In this document: piece after piece, positions 18,373 to 27,723 of the stretch
Layout of the letters: each line of letters starts with the position of its first letter
Position numbering within the stretch: the stretch's first letter is position 1
Assembly: GCF_012843705.1 (NCBI RefSeq)
Contig: NZ_JABAFQ010000006.1
Span: forward strand, 39,589 to 103,588
Source of the DNA: Fusobacterium sp. FSA-380-WT-3A
GTDB lineage: Bacteria > Fusobacteriota > Fusobacteriia > Fusobacteriales > Fusobacteriaceae
Length of the DNA stretch: 64,000 nt
Reading direction: 5' to 3'
Program-made: the position numbers and the translations under genes
The notes under the pieces: model-generated
Seen by the model: only the letters and a program-made list of their open reading frames with translations
Database searches by the model: none
What the model was told of the DNA's origin: nothing

Positions 18373-18576
18373 TATTTTTTTGAAAAATAAATGAAAATAT
18401 TATATTTTATAAAATTAATAATAATTTTTGTAGTAAAAAATATTTTTTATAATTTTTAAAATAATCTAATTATAAAAAATAATACTGTTTAATATAAATA
18501 AAGTTTTTAAGAATAGAAAAGTAAAACAATTTAATTATTTTTATAGTAAAATAATTTAAAATAACTCTATATTTTT

Positions 18577-19449
18577 TTAGTCTATTATATTAGATTCAAA
18601 GAATAATTTAGGATTTACAAAAGTAGTTCCTACACTAATTGTAAAATGCAAATGAGGACCAGTAGTAAATCCAGTATTTCCACTTTTACCAACAACTTGT
18701 CCCTTTTCTACTATATCTCCAACTTTGACATTAAATTCACTCATATGGGCATAAGCTGAATACAAATTCATTCCATGGTCTATTATTAAAGTATTCCCTG
18801 TTGTAGTCAATTTTTCAGCAAGAACTACTTTTCCATTATTTGTAGCTTTTAAAGTTGTCCCAATAGGTACAGGGAAATCCATTCCAGAATGATAACCTAC
18901 AACTTTATTATTTACAAATCTCATAGCTCCAAAAGTACTACTTATATCATGATATTTTTTGTCTTCAATAGGATAAATAAAATTTCCTGTCCATAATTTT
19001 TCTTTTATTGGATTTGATTTTGCTTCAGCTGTTTTATTTGTCATAACTTTCATATTAGATGATGACCTTTTTTCTTTCATAGTATTACTAACAGTAATAT
19101 AACTTTTTTTGAAATTTCCATCTGTTATTTTTATATCTTTTTTATAAATTAATTGATTTTTATTATAAATTTCTAATGGATAATCTCCCTCTTCTGTAGA
19201 ATAATGGACAGGAATTAAAGTAATTTTTTTATCATTATGGATAAAAGTTTTTAATTTTGTTTGAGATTTTTTAAAAACAATTTTATAATCCTTTTTTTTA
19301 GGATATTCAACTACAAATAACTCTCCTTGTTTTACTGTTTCAGTAGAAATTTTTATATTTTTTTTAGTCATATAAATATCAAAATCTTTGTAAAAAAATA
19401 TACAAGAAAATATGCTTATGCTCAATAATAAAATTAATATTTTTCTCAT
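18577..19449 (-). CDS. M23-family (LytM) peptidoglycan metallopeptidase
   Basis: A 290-residue exported protein. A signal/anchor segment (ILILLLSISIFSCIFF) is followed by a beta-rich region of about 130 residues and the M23 domain from about residue 165. The zinc-site motifs are HSGMDFPVPIG (His and Asp ligands), HGMNLYSAYAHM and GPHLHFTI, so the catalytic set is intact. The Cys in the signal segment is not in a clear lipobox. It may hydrolyse peptidoglycan cross-links or, like some LytM factors, activate amidases. The gene stands alone and diverges from the LPS operon. Confidence 0.9.
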   Translation of the reverse strand: MRKILILLLSISIFSCIFFYKDFDIYMTKKNIKISTETVKQGELFVVEYPKKKDYKIVFKKSQTKLKTFIHNDKKITLIPVHYSTEEGDYPLEIYNKNQLIYKKDIKITDGNFKKSYITVSNTMKEKRSSSNMKVMTNKTAEAKSNPIKEKLWTGNFIYPIEDKKYHDISSTFGAMRFVNNKVVGYHSGMDFPVPIGTTLKATNNGKVVLAEKLTTTGNTLIIDHGMNLYSAYAHMSEFNVKVGDIVEKGQVVGKSGNTGFTTGPHLHFTISVGTTFVNPKLFFESNIID

Positions 19450-19520
19450 AAATACTCCTTTTTCTAGTTTTTATTAGTTTATATTATATCATAATTGGTA
19501 GAAAAATATAAAATATATCT

Positions 19521-19548
19521 TTATAAATATTAATTTATTTGGTATAAT
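19521..19548 (+). promoter_or_regulatory. Promoter of the LPS core operon
   Basis: TATAAT at 19543-19548 is preceded by TTATAA (19521-19526) at 16 nt. It lies 59 bp before the first gene of the operon. An opposing TATAAT on the minus strand nearby probably serves the M23 peptidase gene. Confidence 0.5.
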
Positions 19549-19606
19549 TATTACAGATAAACAAAAATAAATGTAAATATTTTTTTTTATAAGAATTGGG
19601 GGAAGT

Positions 19607-20368
19607 ATGAAATTATCTGTAGCTATGATAACTTTAAATGAAGAAAAAATATTAGAAAAAACTTTAAAATCTTTAGAAAATATAGCTGATGAAATTGTTA
19701 TTGTAGACAATGGTTCTACAGATAATACAAGAAATATAGCTGAAAAATATGGAGTTAAATTCTTTGAAGAAGAATGGAAAGGCTATGGTCCCCAAAGAAA
19801 TTCCTCTATTGATAAATGTTCACATGAATGGATATTAAATATAGATGCTGATGAAGAAATTTCTCCTAAATTAGCTGAAAAAATAAAAGAAATAAAAGAG
19901 AAGGAAACTGAAAAAAAGGTTTTTGAAATAAACTTTTCTTCAGTTTGTTTTAATAAAAAATTAAAATATGGTGGTTGGAGTAATCAGTATCACATTAGAC
20001 TTTTTAAAAAAGAAGCTGGACGTTTTAATTATAATGAAGTCCATGAAGGATTTGAAACAAAAGAAAAAATATATAGATTAAAAGAGGAAATATATCATCA
20101 CAGTTATGTTTCTTTGGAAGATTACTTCAATAAATTTAATAAATATACAACTTTAGGTGCTTTAGAATACTATCAAAGAGGTAAAAAACCTTCTAATTTT
20201 CAAATAATCTTCAATCCTATCTTTAAATTTTTGAGAATGTATATTATAAGATTAGGATTTTTAGATGGTATCGAAGGACTTATGATAGCTACAGCTAGTG
20301 CTATGTACTCAATGGTAAAATATTTTAAACTTAGAGAAATTTATAGAAATGGTTCTTATAAAAAATAG
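19607..20368 (+). CDS. Family 2 glycosyltransferase, WaaE/LPS core type
   Basis: A 253-residue GT-A enzyme. The N terminus LSVAMITLNEEKILEKTL, the nucleotide-binding VDNGSTDNTR (about residues 35-44) and the DxD-like LNIDADEEIS (about 79-88), with the conserved GYGPQRNSS motif between them, match the WaaE/KdtX group of beta-1,4-glucosyltransferases acting on LPS inner core. Acceptor and donor are inferred from the family and from the heptosyltransferase neighbours. The C terminus has hydrophobic/basic segments suggesting membrane association. It is the first gene of a tightly packed operon that ends in recX. Confidence 0.85.
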   Translation: MKLSVAMITLNEEKILEKTLKSLENIADEIVIVDNGSTDNTRNIAEKYGVKFFEEEWKGYGPQRNSSIDKCSHEWILNIDADEEISPKLAEKIKEIKEKETEKKVFEINFSSVCFNKKLKYGGWSNQYHIRLFKKEAGRFNYNEVHEGFETKEKIYRLKEEIYHHSYVSLEDYFNKFNKYTTLGALEYYQRGKKPSNFQIIFNPIFKFLRMYIIRLGFLDGIEGLMIATASAMYSMVKYFKLREIYRNGSYKK

Positions 20369-20380
20369 AGGTATATATTT

Positions 20381-21421
20381 ATGGATATAAATAAAATAAA
20401 AAAAATCATAATTTCTAGAACTGATAAAATAGGAGATTTACTTTTATCTATTCCTAGTTTTTTTATGGCTAGAAAACTTTTTCCTAAAGCTGAAATTATG
20501 ATACTTGTTAGAAATTATAATTATGATATTGTAAAAAATTTACCTTATATAGATAAGATTTTAAAAATAGATGATTATGATGAAAAAGCTTTAACTGATG
20601 AAATAAAAAAATTTAATGCTGATGTTTTTATAGCCCTTTATAATGATAAATTTATTTCAAAGATTGCAAAAATAAGTAAAATTCCCTATAGAATAGGACC
20701 TATTTCTAAAATTTATTCTATTTTTGCTTTTAATAAGGGAGTTTGGCAAAAAAGGTCACACTCTATAAAAAATGAAGCTTTTTATAATTTAGATTTAATA
20801 AAAAGAATAGATGAGAAAAAATTTGATGAGCTTTATGAATTAAATAGTAAAATCTATTTAGAAAAAGAAAATATAGAAATAGCTAATAAATTTTATTCTG
20901 AAAATAAAATAGAAGGAAAAGTTTTTTTAATCAATCCTTTTATGGGTGGTTCTGCTAAAACTATTACAGATGAGCAATATACTTCTCTTATTCAAAAGTT
21001 TTATGATAAAGTAAAAGATATAACTGTAGTTATAACTTGTCATATTTCTGAAAAAGAAAGAGGGGAAAAAATTGTAAAAAATATAAGTCGAGAAAAAGTT
21101 TTTTTATTTGCTAATGAGGGTTCTGTGTTAAATTTAGCTGCTGTTATTGATAGATGTGATTTATACTTAGGTGGGTCAACAGGTCCTACACATATAGCTG
21201 GAGCCTTAAATAAAAAAATAGTTGGAATTTATCCAAATAAAAAAACTCAACATCCTATTAGATGGGGAGTAATAAATAATGAAAATGTAACCTATATTAT
21301 TCCTGATAGACCAGAAAGAAATGTAGTAGAAAACTATTCAAAAGAGGATAAATATTTTAAATCTTATGATAGTGAAATTGAAAATGAATTATTATTAGCT
21401 TTGGAAGAAAAGCTTAAATAA
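20381..21421 (+). CDS. Family 9 glycosyltransferase (heptosyltransferase-like), first copy
   Basis: A 346-residue GT9 protein with the N-terminal motif SRTDKIGDLLLSIP (about residues 12-25) and the donor-site region LGGSTGPTHIAGAL (about 264-277). GT9 enzymes transfer L-glycero-D-manno-heptose from ADP-heptose to Kdo or heptose of the LPS core. It lacks the Cys-rich C terminus (CxPC...CP...C) of the other two copies and is the most divergent, so its exact acceptor is open. Gap to the preceding gene is 12 bp and to the next about 15 bp. Confidence 0.85.
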   Translation: MDINKIKKIIISRTDKIGDLLLSIPSFFMARKLFPKAEIMILVRNYNYDIVKNLPYIDKILKIDDYDEKALTDEIKKFNADVFIALYNDKFISKIAKISKIPYRIGPISKIYSIFAFNKGVWQKRSHSIKNEAFYNLDLIKRIDEKKFDELYELNSKIYLEKENIEIANKFYSENKIEGKVFLINPFMGGSAKTITDEQYTSLIQKFYDKVKDITVVITCHISEKERGEKIVKNISREKVFLFANEGSVLNLAAVIDRCDLYLGGSTGPTHIAGALNKKIVGIYPNKKTQHPIRWGVINNENVTYIIPDRPERNVVENYSKEDKYFKSYDSEIENELLLALEEKLK

Positions 21422-21436
21422 AAGTAGGTGAATATT

Positions 21437-22450
21437 TTGAGAATATTAATTATACATACAGCTTTTATAGGAGATATAGTTTTATCTACTCCACTTATTA
21501 AAAAAATAAAGGATATTTATCCTGATTCTGATATTACCTACGTAACTACTCCTAGTGGAGAAGCTATTTTAAAAAATAATCCTCACTTAAACAATATTAT
21601 TGTATATGACAAAAGAGGAGAACATAAAGGTTTAAGTGGAGTTTGGCAATTAGGAAAAAGACTTAGATATGAAAATTTTAATATGGTTATAGTGCCTCAT
21701 AGATATTTAAGAAGTTCTGTTTTAGCTTGGCTTTCTCGTTCTCCTATTAGAATAGGTTATGATATTGCTTCTGGTAAATGTTTATTCACTCAAAAAATTA
21801 AATATGATAAGACTAAACATGAAGTAGAAAAACTATTAAGTTTTATTGCTCCAGAAAATAAACAAAGATATGAGATTGAATTGTATCCTAGTGAAAGTGA
21901 AAAAGAAAAAATATCTAATATTTGGAAAGAAAATAATCTTGAAGATAAAAAAGTGGTAATTCTTGCTCCTGGAAGTAAATGGTTTACTAAACAATGGCCT
22001 GTAGAATATTTTAATGAAGTTATAGAAAAGTTAAAAGTTAATAAAAATATAGGTATTGTTGTTGTAGGTGGTAAAGAAGAGGAAAACTTACCAATAGTAA
22101 AAGATGGAGTTGTTGATTTAAGAGGAAAAACTTCTCTTTTACAATTAGCTGATGTTTTATCAAGAGGAGATATTGTTGTTACTAATGATTCCTCTCCTAT
22201 CCATATAGCTTCAGCTTTTAAAAAACCTAGAATACTTGCAATTTTTGGTCCTACTGTAAAAGAATTTGGTTTCTTCCCTTGGAGTTTAAATAGTAAAGTA
22301 TTTGAAGTTGAGAATCTAAATTGTAGACCTTGTGGAATTCATGGGGGAAAATCTTGTCCTAAAAAAGATTTTCAATGTATGAAGAAAATATTACCAGAAT
22401 ATATTTTATCAGAAATAAATAGCTATTTAGGATGTGATAAAAATGTATAA
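21437..22450 (+). CDS. waaF: Family 9 heptosyltransferase, WaaF-like
   Basis: A GT9 protein of about 337 residues: N-terminal RILIIHTAFIGDIVLSTPLI, donor region VTNDSSPIHIASAF and a C-terminal Cys cluster (NCRPCGIHGGKSCP followed by FQCM) typical of ADP-heptose:LPS heptosyltransferase II. TTG at 21437 is preferred as the start, since AGGTG (21426-21430) lies just ahead and the protein then begins MRILII as in the family; an in-frame GTG at 21428 overlaps that site. The 3' end overlaps the kinase gene by 8 nt. Assignment as heptosyltransferase II rather than I or III is tentative. Confidence 0.85.
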   Translation: MRILIIHTAFIGDIVLSTPLIKKIKDIYPDSDITYVTTPSGEAILKNNPHLNNIIVYDKRGEHKGLSGVWQLGKRLRYENFNMVIVPHRYLRSSVLAWLSRSPIRIGYDIASGKCLFTQKIKYDKTKHEVEKLLSFIAPENKQRYEIELYPSESEKEKISNIWKENNLEDKKVVILAPGSKWFTKQWPVEYFNEVIEKLKVNKNIGIVVVGGKEEENLPIVKDGVVDLRGKTSLLQLADVLSRGDIVVTNDSSPIHIASAFKKPRILAIFGPTVKEFGFFPWSLNSKVFEVENLNCRPCGIHGGKSCPKKDFQCMKKILPEYILSEINSYLGCDKNV

Positions 22451-23318
22451 AGGGATAATGGAAAAAAAGAGAGTTTTTTTTAATGAATTATCTTCTATTG
22501 AATTTTTTGATGCTATAAAAGAAGAAAGATATAGAATTCTAAAAACTTTAAAATCTGACCATAGAAGTATTGTTAAGCTTATACAATTTAGAGGAAAATC
22601 ATATATATATAAAGTTCCTTTAGAAAAAAATACTAGAAAATGGCAAAGATTCTTGTCTCTTTTTAGAGGCAGTGAAGCACAAAGAGAATTTAAAAATTTA
22701 GAAAAAATATTGGAAAATGGTTTTGATACTCCAAAACCTTATTTTGCGTGTGAAATAAAAAAATTTGGAATGGTAGTTGATTCTTATATAATAATGGAGT
22801 ATATAAACGGAAATGCTGGAGATATTAATAGTTTACCTTTTATTACTGATACTCTTAGTAAAATTCATAAAAAAGGTTATATTCATGGAGATAGTCAACT
22901 TTCTAATTTTATTCTTACTAATGATAAATGTTATATAATAGATGCTAAATTTAATAAAAGTATTTTTGGAAAAATAGCTCAAGCTTATGAATTCATATAT
23001 CTAGAAACTAGTTGTGGGCAAGATATAGGACAATTCTATAATAAAAAAGGTATTGTTTATTTAATAGCTAGAGGTATTGATAATTATCTTATTCTTTGGG
23101 GAAGATTTAGAGCTTGGATAAAATCCTTAATAAGAGGAGAAAAAAATATTTCTTCAAGTGATACATCTAAAGAAAATTTCATTGATAAATTTAAAAATAA
23201 AATATCTAAAAAGAAATTTAGTCAAAGTTTTTCAAAAGTTTTTAAGAAAAAAGAAAATCAAAATGAAAATAAAGAGAATGATGAAACAAAATCAAATAAT
23301 CAGGAGGAACTTAAGTGA
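22443..23318 (+). CDS. WaaY/InaA-like LPS core heptose kinase
   Basis: A protein of about 291 residues with a protein-kinase-like fold. The catalytic loop is HGDSQLSNFIL and the metal-binding segment IIDAKF follows about 14 residues on; an N-terminal nucleotide-binding Lys is plausible in SYIYKVPLEK. This fits the RfaY/WaaY family, which phosphorylates heptose of the inner core on the cytoplasmic side. The last 60 residues are Lys/Asn/Glu-rich and unlike the family core. Start: ATG 22443 has AGGA 10 nt upstream; a GTG at 22434 in frame is the alternative. The context between two heptosyltransferases strongly supports the role. Confidence 0.8.
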   Translation: MYKGIMEKKRVFFNELSSIEFFDAIKEERYRILKTLKSDHRSIVKLIQFRGKSYIYKVPLEKNTRKWQRFLSLFRGSEAQREFKNLEKILENGFDTPKPYFACEIKKFGMVVDSYIIMEYINGNAGDINSLPFITDTLSKIHKKGYIHGDSQLSNFILTNDKCYIIDAKFNKSIFGKIAQAYEFIYLETSCGQDIGQFYNKKGIVYLIARGIDNYLILWGRFRAWIKSLIRGEKNISSSDTSKENFIDKFKNKISKKKFSQSFSKVFKKKENQNENKENDETKSNNQEELK

Positions 23319-24313
23319 GAATTTTAATTATTAGACTAAGTTCCATAGGAGATATAATTTTAACTACACCTATTCTAAAACAATTAAAAGAAAAATATCC
23401 AAATATTACCATTGATTTTTTAGTTTTAAAAAATTTTAAAGACTCTATAGAAGGAAGTCCCTATATTGATAATTTAATTTTATTTGATAAAAAAATCAAT
23501 GATGGATATAAAAATATCAAAGAATTTGCAAAAAAATTAAGTAAAAATAATTATGACTATGTTTTTGATTTACATAGAAAATTTAGGTCAAAATTAATTT
23601 CTAGTGGAATTAAATCTAAAACTTTTACATATCCTAAAAGAAAAATATGGAAAACTCTATTAGTTAGATTAAAAGTTATAAAATATCATGTAGATGATTC
23701 TATTATAAAAAATTATTTTAAAGCATTTAAAATTTTAGATTTAAAATATAAGTTTGAAGATTTACATTTTCCATTTACAAAACAAGATTTAGAAAAAGTA
23801 AAAGAATTTGGTGGATTATTTGCTATAGCTCCTGGAGCTTCTAAAGAAACTAAAAAATGGTTACCTGAAAACTTTGGAAAATTGGCAAAAAAATTATATG
23901 ATAAATATAATATAAAAACCGTTTTATTAGGTGGAAAAGAAGATATAGAAAGGTGTAATTTAATAAATAATGTAAGTGATAATTCTTGTATTAATTTAGC
24001 TGGTAAACTTTCTTTAAAAGAAAGTGGAGCATTACTTTCCATATCTAAATTATTAATCACCAATGACTCTGGTCCTTTTCATATAGGAAGAGGGGTTGGG
24101 TGTAAAACTTTTGTTATCTTTGGGCCAACAGACCCTAATATGTTTCAATTTAATAAAGATACTACTTTAATTTATTCTCATGAAAAATGTGCTCCATGTA
24201 GCCTTCATGGGGAAAAACAATGTCCTAAAAAACATTTTAATTGTATGAATAATATAAAAGTAGATTATGTTTTTAATTTAATAAATAAAAATTTAAATAA
24301 GGAGGAATTATAG
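23315..24313 (+). CDS. Family 9 heptosyltransferase, third copy
   Basis: A 332-residue GT9 protein: N-terminal [30 protein letters not shown] near residue 174, donor region [15 protein letters not shown] and the Cys cluster [13 protein letters not shown] followed by FNCM. The start is GTG overlapping the kinase stop by 4 nt, with AGGAGG upstream. Its stop overlaps the recA GTG by one base. With the other two copies and GmhB it points to a multi-heptose inner core. Confidence 0.87.
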   Translation: MRILIIRLSSIGDIILTTPILKQLKEKYPNITIDFLVLKNFKDSIEGSPYIDNLILFDKKINDGYKNIKEFAKKLSKNNYDYVFDLHRKFRSKLISSGIKSKTFTYPKRKIWKTLLVRLKVIKYHVDDSIIKNYFKAFKILDLKYKFEDLHFPFTKQDLEKVKEFGGLFAIAPGASKETKKWLPENFGKLAKKLYDKYNIKTVLLGGKEDIERCNLINNVSDNSCINLAGKLSLKESGALLSISKLLITNDSGPFHIGRGVGCKTFVIFGPTDPNMFQFNKDTTLIYSHEKCAPCSLHGEKQCPKKHFNCMNNIKVDYVFNLINKNLNKEEL

Positions 24314-25410
24314 TGGCAGTAAAAAAAGTTACAACAGAAGTTGTAGATAAAAATAAAGCTCTTGAAAATGCTATAAAACAAATTACTAAAGATTTTGGTG
24401 AAGGTTCTATAATGAAACTTGGAGAAAATAAATCTATGAATATAGAAGTTATTTCTACAGGAAGTATAAATCTAGATGCTGCTTTAGGACTTGGTGGAGT
24501 TCCAAAAGGAAGAATTATAGAAATATATGGAGCTGAAAGTTCTGGTAAAACAACTATTGCTCTTCATATTATAGCTGAAAGCCAAAAAAAAGGTGGAATA
24601 GCAGCTTTTATAGATGCTGAACATGCTTTAGACCCTGTATATGCTAAAGCTTTAGGAGTAGATATTGATGAACTTTTGATATCTCAACCAGATTATGGAG
24701 AACAAGCATTAGAAATTGTTGATTCTTTAGTTCAATCTTCAGCTATTGATGTAATTGTAGTAGACTCAGTTGCTGCTCTAGTTCCAAAAGCTGAAATTGA
24801 TGGTGAAATGTCAGACCAACAAATGGGATTACAAGCAAGACTTATGTCAAAAGCTCTTAGAAAATTAACAGGAACTTTAAATAAATCAAAAACTACTATA
24901 ATCTTTATTAACCAAATAAGAGATAAAATTGGTGGATTTGGTTTTGGACCTCAAACAACAACTACAGGAGGAAAAGCTCTTAAATTCTATGCTTCTGTAA
25001 GACTTGAGATAAAAAGAGTTGGTTCTGTAAAACAAGGTGATGATATAATAGGAAACGAAGTTGTAGTAAAAGTTACTAAAAATAAAATAGCTCCTCCTTT
25101 TAAAGAAGCAGCTTTCCAAATTATGTATGGAAAAGGAATTTCAAGAGTAGGAGAAATATTAGATGCTTCTATTAAAGCCAACATTGTTTCTAAGTCTGGA
25201 GCTTGGTTTAGTTATGGAGATATAAGACTTGGTCAAGGAAAAGAAAATGTTAAAGCAAGACTTGAAAAAGAAGAAGACCTTTTAGAAAAAATCTATAGTG
25301 AATTAAAAGAAAAAGGAGTTAAACTTGCAACTTCTACAAGTGAAGAAGATGAAGAAAATTTAGGAGAAAATATTACTGAAGATGAAAATATTGAAAGTTC
25401 AGAGGAATAA
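24313..25410 (+). CDS. recA: Recombinase RecA
   Basis: A 365-residue RecA, the strand-exchange ATPase and SOS co-protease. Walker A is GAESSGKTT (about residues 74-82), Walker B is [10 protein letters not shown] (about 148-157), and loop motifs [17 protein letters not shown] and [10 protein letters not shown] are intact. The acidic C-terminal tail ([10 protein letters not shown] and on) is normal. The GTG start shares a base with the TAG stop of the preceding heptosyltransferase gene, and GGAGGAATT lies just ahead, so at least part of its translation is coupled to LPS-core genes. I see no obvious SOS box close upstream. Confidence 0.98.
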   Translation: MAVKKVTTEVVDKNKALENAIKQITKDFGEGSIMKLGENKSMNIEVISTGSINLDAALGLGGVPKGRIIEIYGAESSGKTTIALHIIAESQKKGGIAAFIDAEHALDPVYAKALGVDIDELLISQPDYGEQALEIVDSLVQSSAIDVIVVDSVAALVPKAEIDGEMSDQQMGLQARLMSKALRKLTGTLNKSKTTIIFINQIRDKIGGFGFGPQTTTTGGKALKFYASVRLEIKRVGSVKQGDDIIGNEVVVKVTKNKIAPPFKEAAFQIMYGKGISRVGEILDASIKANIVSKSGAWFSYGDIRLGQGKENVKARLEKEEDLLEKIYSELKEKGVKLATSTSEEDEENLGENITEDENIESSEE

Positions 25411-25933
25411 AATACTTTTTGAAAATAATGTAGAAATTAGTCTTCAAAAAACAACAATAGATGAATATAAATTAAAAGAGGGAGTAGAGATTGAGAAAGA
25501 TATTTATCTTAATCTTGTTGAGAGAGCAGCTCTCTCTTTTTCTTATTGGTTACTTGCTAAAAGAGATTATTCTACAAAGGAATTTACATCAAAATTGATG
25601 ATGAAATATAGAGAAAAAAATATTATTATAAATATAGTTGAAAAATTTAAAGAATTAAATTATCTTAATGATGAGGATTTTGCTCTTTCTTATATCAATT
25701 CTCATAAAAGTTGGGGAAATAAAAAACTTGAATATAATCTTTTATTAAAAGGTATAGATAGAAATATTATTCATAGTCTTTTAGAGGATAACATTGAAGA
25801 AGAATTAAAAGAAATAGAAAAATTATATATAAAGATGGGTACAAAGGATAAAAAAAAGAAAATAGAAAGTTTAATGAGAAAGGGATTTAAATATGAGCAT
25901 ATTAAAAAAGTAATCTCTTATTTAGAAAATTAA
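25382..25933 (+). CDS. recX: RecA regulator RecX
   Basis: A 183-residue protein made of tandem three-helix RecX repeats: [18 protein letters not shown] (about residues 62-79), then [20 protein letters not shown] and a third repeat ending in the [11 protein letters not shown] segment. RecX binds RecA filaments and limits their activity. The ATG at 25382 overlaps recA by 29 nt, giving tight coupling; the true start could lie slightly downstream since AGAGGA at 25401 has no good start after it. The N-terminal 60 residues are poorly conserved, as usual. Confidence 0.9.
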   Translation: MKILKVQRNKILFENNVEISLQKTTIDEYKLKEGVEIEKDIYLNLVERAALSFSYWLLAKRDYSTKEFTSKLMMKYREKNIIINIVEKFKELNYLNDEDFALSYINSHKSWGNKKLEYNLLLKGIDRNIIHSLLEDNIEEELKEIEKLYIKMGTKDKKKKIESLMRKGFKYEHIKKVISYLEN

Positions 25934-25937
25934 ATCA

Positions 25938-25966
25938 TTGATAAAAAAAGGAAGATATGATATTAT
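25938..25966 (+). promoter_or_regulatory. Promoter of truA
   Basis: TTGATA (25938-25943), a 17-nt spacer and TATTAT (25961-25966), 33 bp before the truA start. Confidence 0.7.
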
Positions 25967-25998
25967 ATAGCTTGATTAATTTTTGAAAGGGTATAAAA

Positions 25999-26736
25999 AT
26001 GAGAAATATAAAAATAACATACTCCTATGATGGAAGTGACTTCTTTGGTTTTCAAAGACAAATAGATAAAAGGACTGTTCAAGGTGAATTAGAAAGAGTT
26101 TTAAATATTATTTTAAAAAAAGAAATAAATCTTATAACAGCTGGAAGAACTGATAGAGGAGTACATGCTAATGTACAAGTTTCTAATTTTTTTGTTGATG
26201 ACTCCATAACTATACCTTTAAAAAATTTTCAAAGAGCTTTAAATAAATTATTACCAAATGATATTGATGTATATAAAATGGAAGAAGTCCCTCTTAATTT
26301 TAATTCTCGTTTTGATGCAAAATATCGAGCTTATGAATATCTTATCACTTGGAAAAAAAATGTATTTACTAGAAAATATATAACTTATATAAACAAACCT
26401 ATTGATTGTAAAAAATTTTTAGAAATATTATTACCACTTGTAGGAGAACATGATTTTAATAATTTTAGATTAAAAGATGAAAATAATAAAACAAGTATTA
26501 GACAAATACATAAAATTGATGTGTATTTGAAAGATGAAACTACATTGGGAATATATATAGAGGGAAATGCTTTTTTAAAAACTCAAATAAGAATTATTGT
26601 AGGAACTGCATTAGATGTATACTTTGGTAGAAAACCTGAAAATTATATTAAACTATTATTAGAAGAACCAAATGTAGAGAGAAAAATAGAGATAGCAGAG
26701 CCTTCTGGTCTTTATTTGACAAAAGTAGAATATTAG
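25999..26736 (+). CDS. truA: tRNA pseudouridine(38-40) synthase
   Basis: A 245-residue TruA that modifies U38-U40 of the tRNA anticodon arm. The catalytic Asp is in AGRTDRGVHA (about residues 49-58), and the conserved YDGSDFFGFQRQ N-terminal motif, NSRFDAKYRAYEY block and FLKTQIRIIVG C-terminal segment are present. GAAAGGGT precedes the ATG. The GNAT gene follows after 9 bp. Confidence 0.96.
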   Translation: MRNIKITYSYDGSDFFGFQRQIDKRTVQGELERVLNIILKKEINLITAGRTDRGVHANVQVSNFFVDDSITIPLKNFQRALNKLLPNDIDVYKMEEVPLNFNSRFDAKYRAYEYLITWKKNVFTRKYITYINKPIDCKKFLEILLPLVGEHDFNNFRLKDENNKTSIRQIHKIDVYLKDETTLGIYIEGNAFLKTQIRIIVGTALDVYFGRKPENYIKLLLEEPNVERKIEIAEPSGLYLTKVEY

Positions 26737-26745
26737 GGAGTAAAA

Positions 26746-27198
26746 ATGGAAATAAGAGAAGTTTCTATAAAAGATAAAGATATAATGAATGAAATAGTTG
26801 AAATGGAAAAGGACACCTTTGGAAAATTTGGTGGAGTTGATTTATGGATATTAAAACCTATTGTAAAATTTGGTAAGGTATTTGTTGCTATAGAAGATGA
26901 AAAAGTAGTTGGTGCTGCTGAATTTATGATAGCTTTTGATAGACCTGAAGTTTTTCTATATGGATTTTCTGTTATGAAAGAATATAGAGAAAAAGGAATT
27001 GGAACTACACTTTTATTATATTGTGAGGAATATTTTAAACAATATGATAAAGAAACTATATCTTTAACTGTTGACCCTAAAAATATAAAAGCTATTAATC
27101 TTTATCAAAGAATAAATTATTTTATTGAAAGTCTAGAAAAAGATGAGTATGACATAGGTATTGATAGATTTATTATGAAAAAATCTTTAACTTCTTAA
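26746..27198 (+). CDS. GNAT-family N-acetyltransferase
   Basis: A 150-residue GNAT protein. The acetyl-CoA binding motif A is FSVMKEYREKGIGTTLL (about residues 85-101, with the R/Q-x-x-G-x-G/A pattern EKGIGT), followed by the LTVDPKNIKAINLYQRINY motif B region. It resembles RimI-like enzymes, but the acceptor (protein N terminus, small amine or antibiotic) cannot be told. It lies 9 bp after truA and probably shares its transcript. Confidence 0.85.
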   Translation: MEIREVSIKDKDIMNEIVEMEKDTFGKFGGVDLWILKPIVKFGKVFVAIEDEKVVGAAEFMIAFDRPEVFLYGFSVMKEYREKGIGTTLLLYCEEYFKQYDKETISLTVDPKNIKAINLYQRINYFIESLEKDEYDIGIDRFIMKKSLTS

Positions 27199-27205
27199 AA
27201 AAAAC

Positions 27206-27234
27206 TTTACTTTTTTCTAATTTTAAATTATAAT
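27206..27234 (+). promoter_or_regulatory. Promoter of the Fur-family gene, with a possible Per-like box
   Basis: TTTACT (27206-27211), a 17-nt spacer and TATAAT (27229-27234). TTATAATAATATAAA starting at 27228 is close to the PerR box consensus TTATAATNATTATAA (11 of 14 defined positions), which could mean autoregulation, but the AT-rich background makes chance matches likely. Confidence 0.6.
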
Positions 27235-27271
27235 AATATAAAAATCATTATAAAATGAAAGGAGTACAAAT

Positions 27272-27712
27272 ATGAATAATCATGTAGAAGAAGTTAAAGA
27301 TGTTGGTAGTTTTTTAAAAGAACACGGAATAAAACCATCTTATCAAAGAATGCAAATCTATAAATTTCTTTTAGAAAATAAAATACATCCTACTGTTGAT
27401 ACAATATACAAAGCTTTATGTGATGAAATTCCTACTCTTTCAAAAACTACAATTTATAACACTTTAAATACTTTTGTTGAAAAAGGAATCGTTAGTGTAA
27501 TAGTTATTGAAGAAAATGAAACTCGTTATGAAGCTAATATGACATTACATGGACATTTTAAATGTAATGATTGTGGAAATATATATGACATTTTCTTAGA
27601 TACATCTTCTTTAGATTTAAGTCAACTTGATAAGTTCGATATAAAAGAAAAACATATATATTTTAAAGGTACTTGTGAGCATTGCCTAAAAAAAGCTAAA
27701 AGTCATAACTAA
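27272..27712 (+). CDS. Fur-family metalloregulator (PerR/Fur-like)
   Basis: A 146-residue Fur-family repressor. The winged-helix domain contains KPSYQRMQIYKFLLEN (about 21-36) and LSKTTIYNTLNTFVEKG (recognition helix, about 69-85). The dimerisation domain has HGHFKCNDCG (zinc Cys pair 1) and CEHC near the C terminus (Cys pair 2), so the structural zinc site is complete. Whether it senses iron, peroxide or zinc is not certain; the small size and residues resemble PerR. It is followed immediately by a small Cys-rich protein gene. Confidence 0.9.
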   Translation: MNNHVEEVKDVGSFLKEHGIKPSYQRMQIYKFLLENKIHPTVDTIYKALCDEIPTLSKTTIYNTLNTFVEKGIVSVIVIEENETRYEANMTLHGHFKCNDCGNIYDIFLDTSSLDLSQLDKFDIKEKHIYFKGTCEHCLKKAKSHN

Positions 27713-27723
27713 TAGTGATATTA

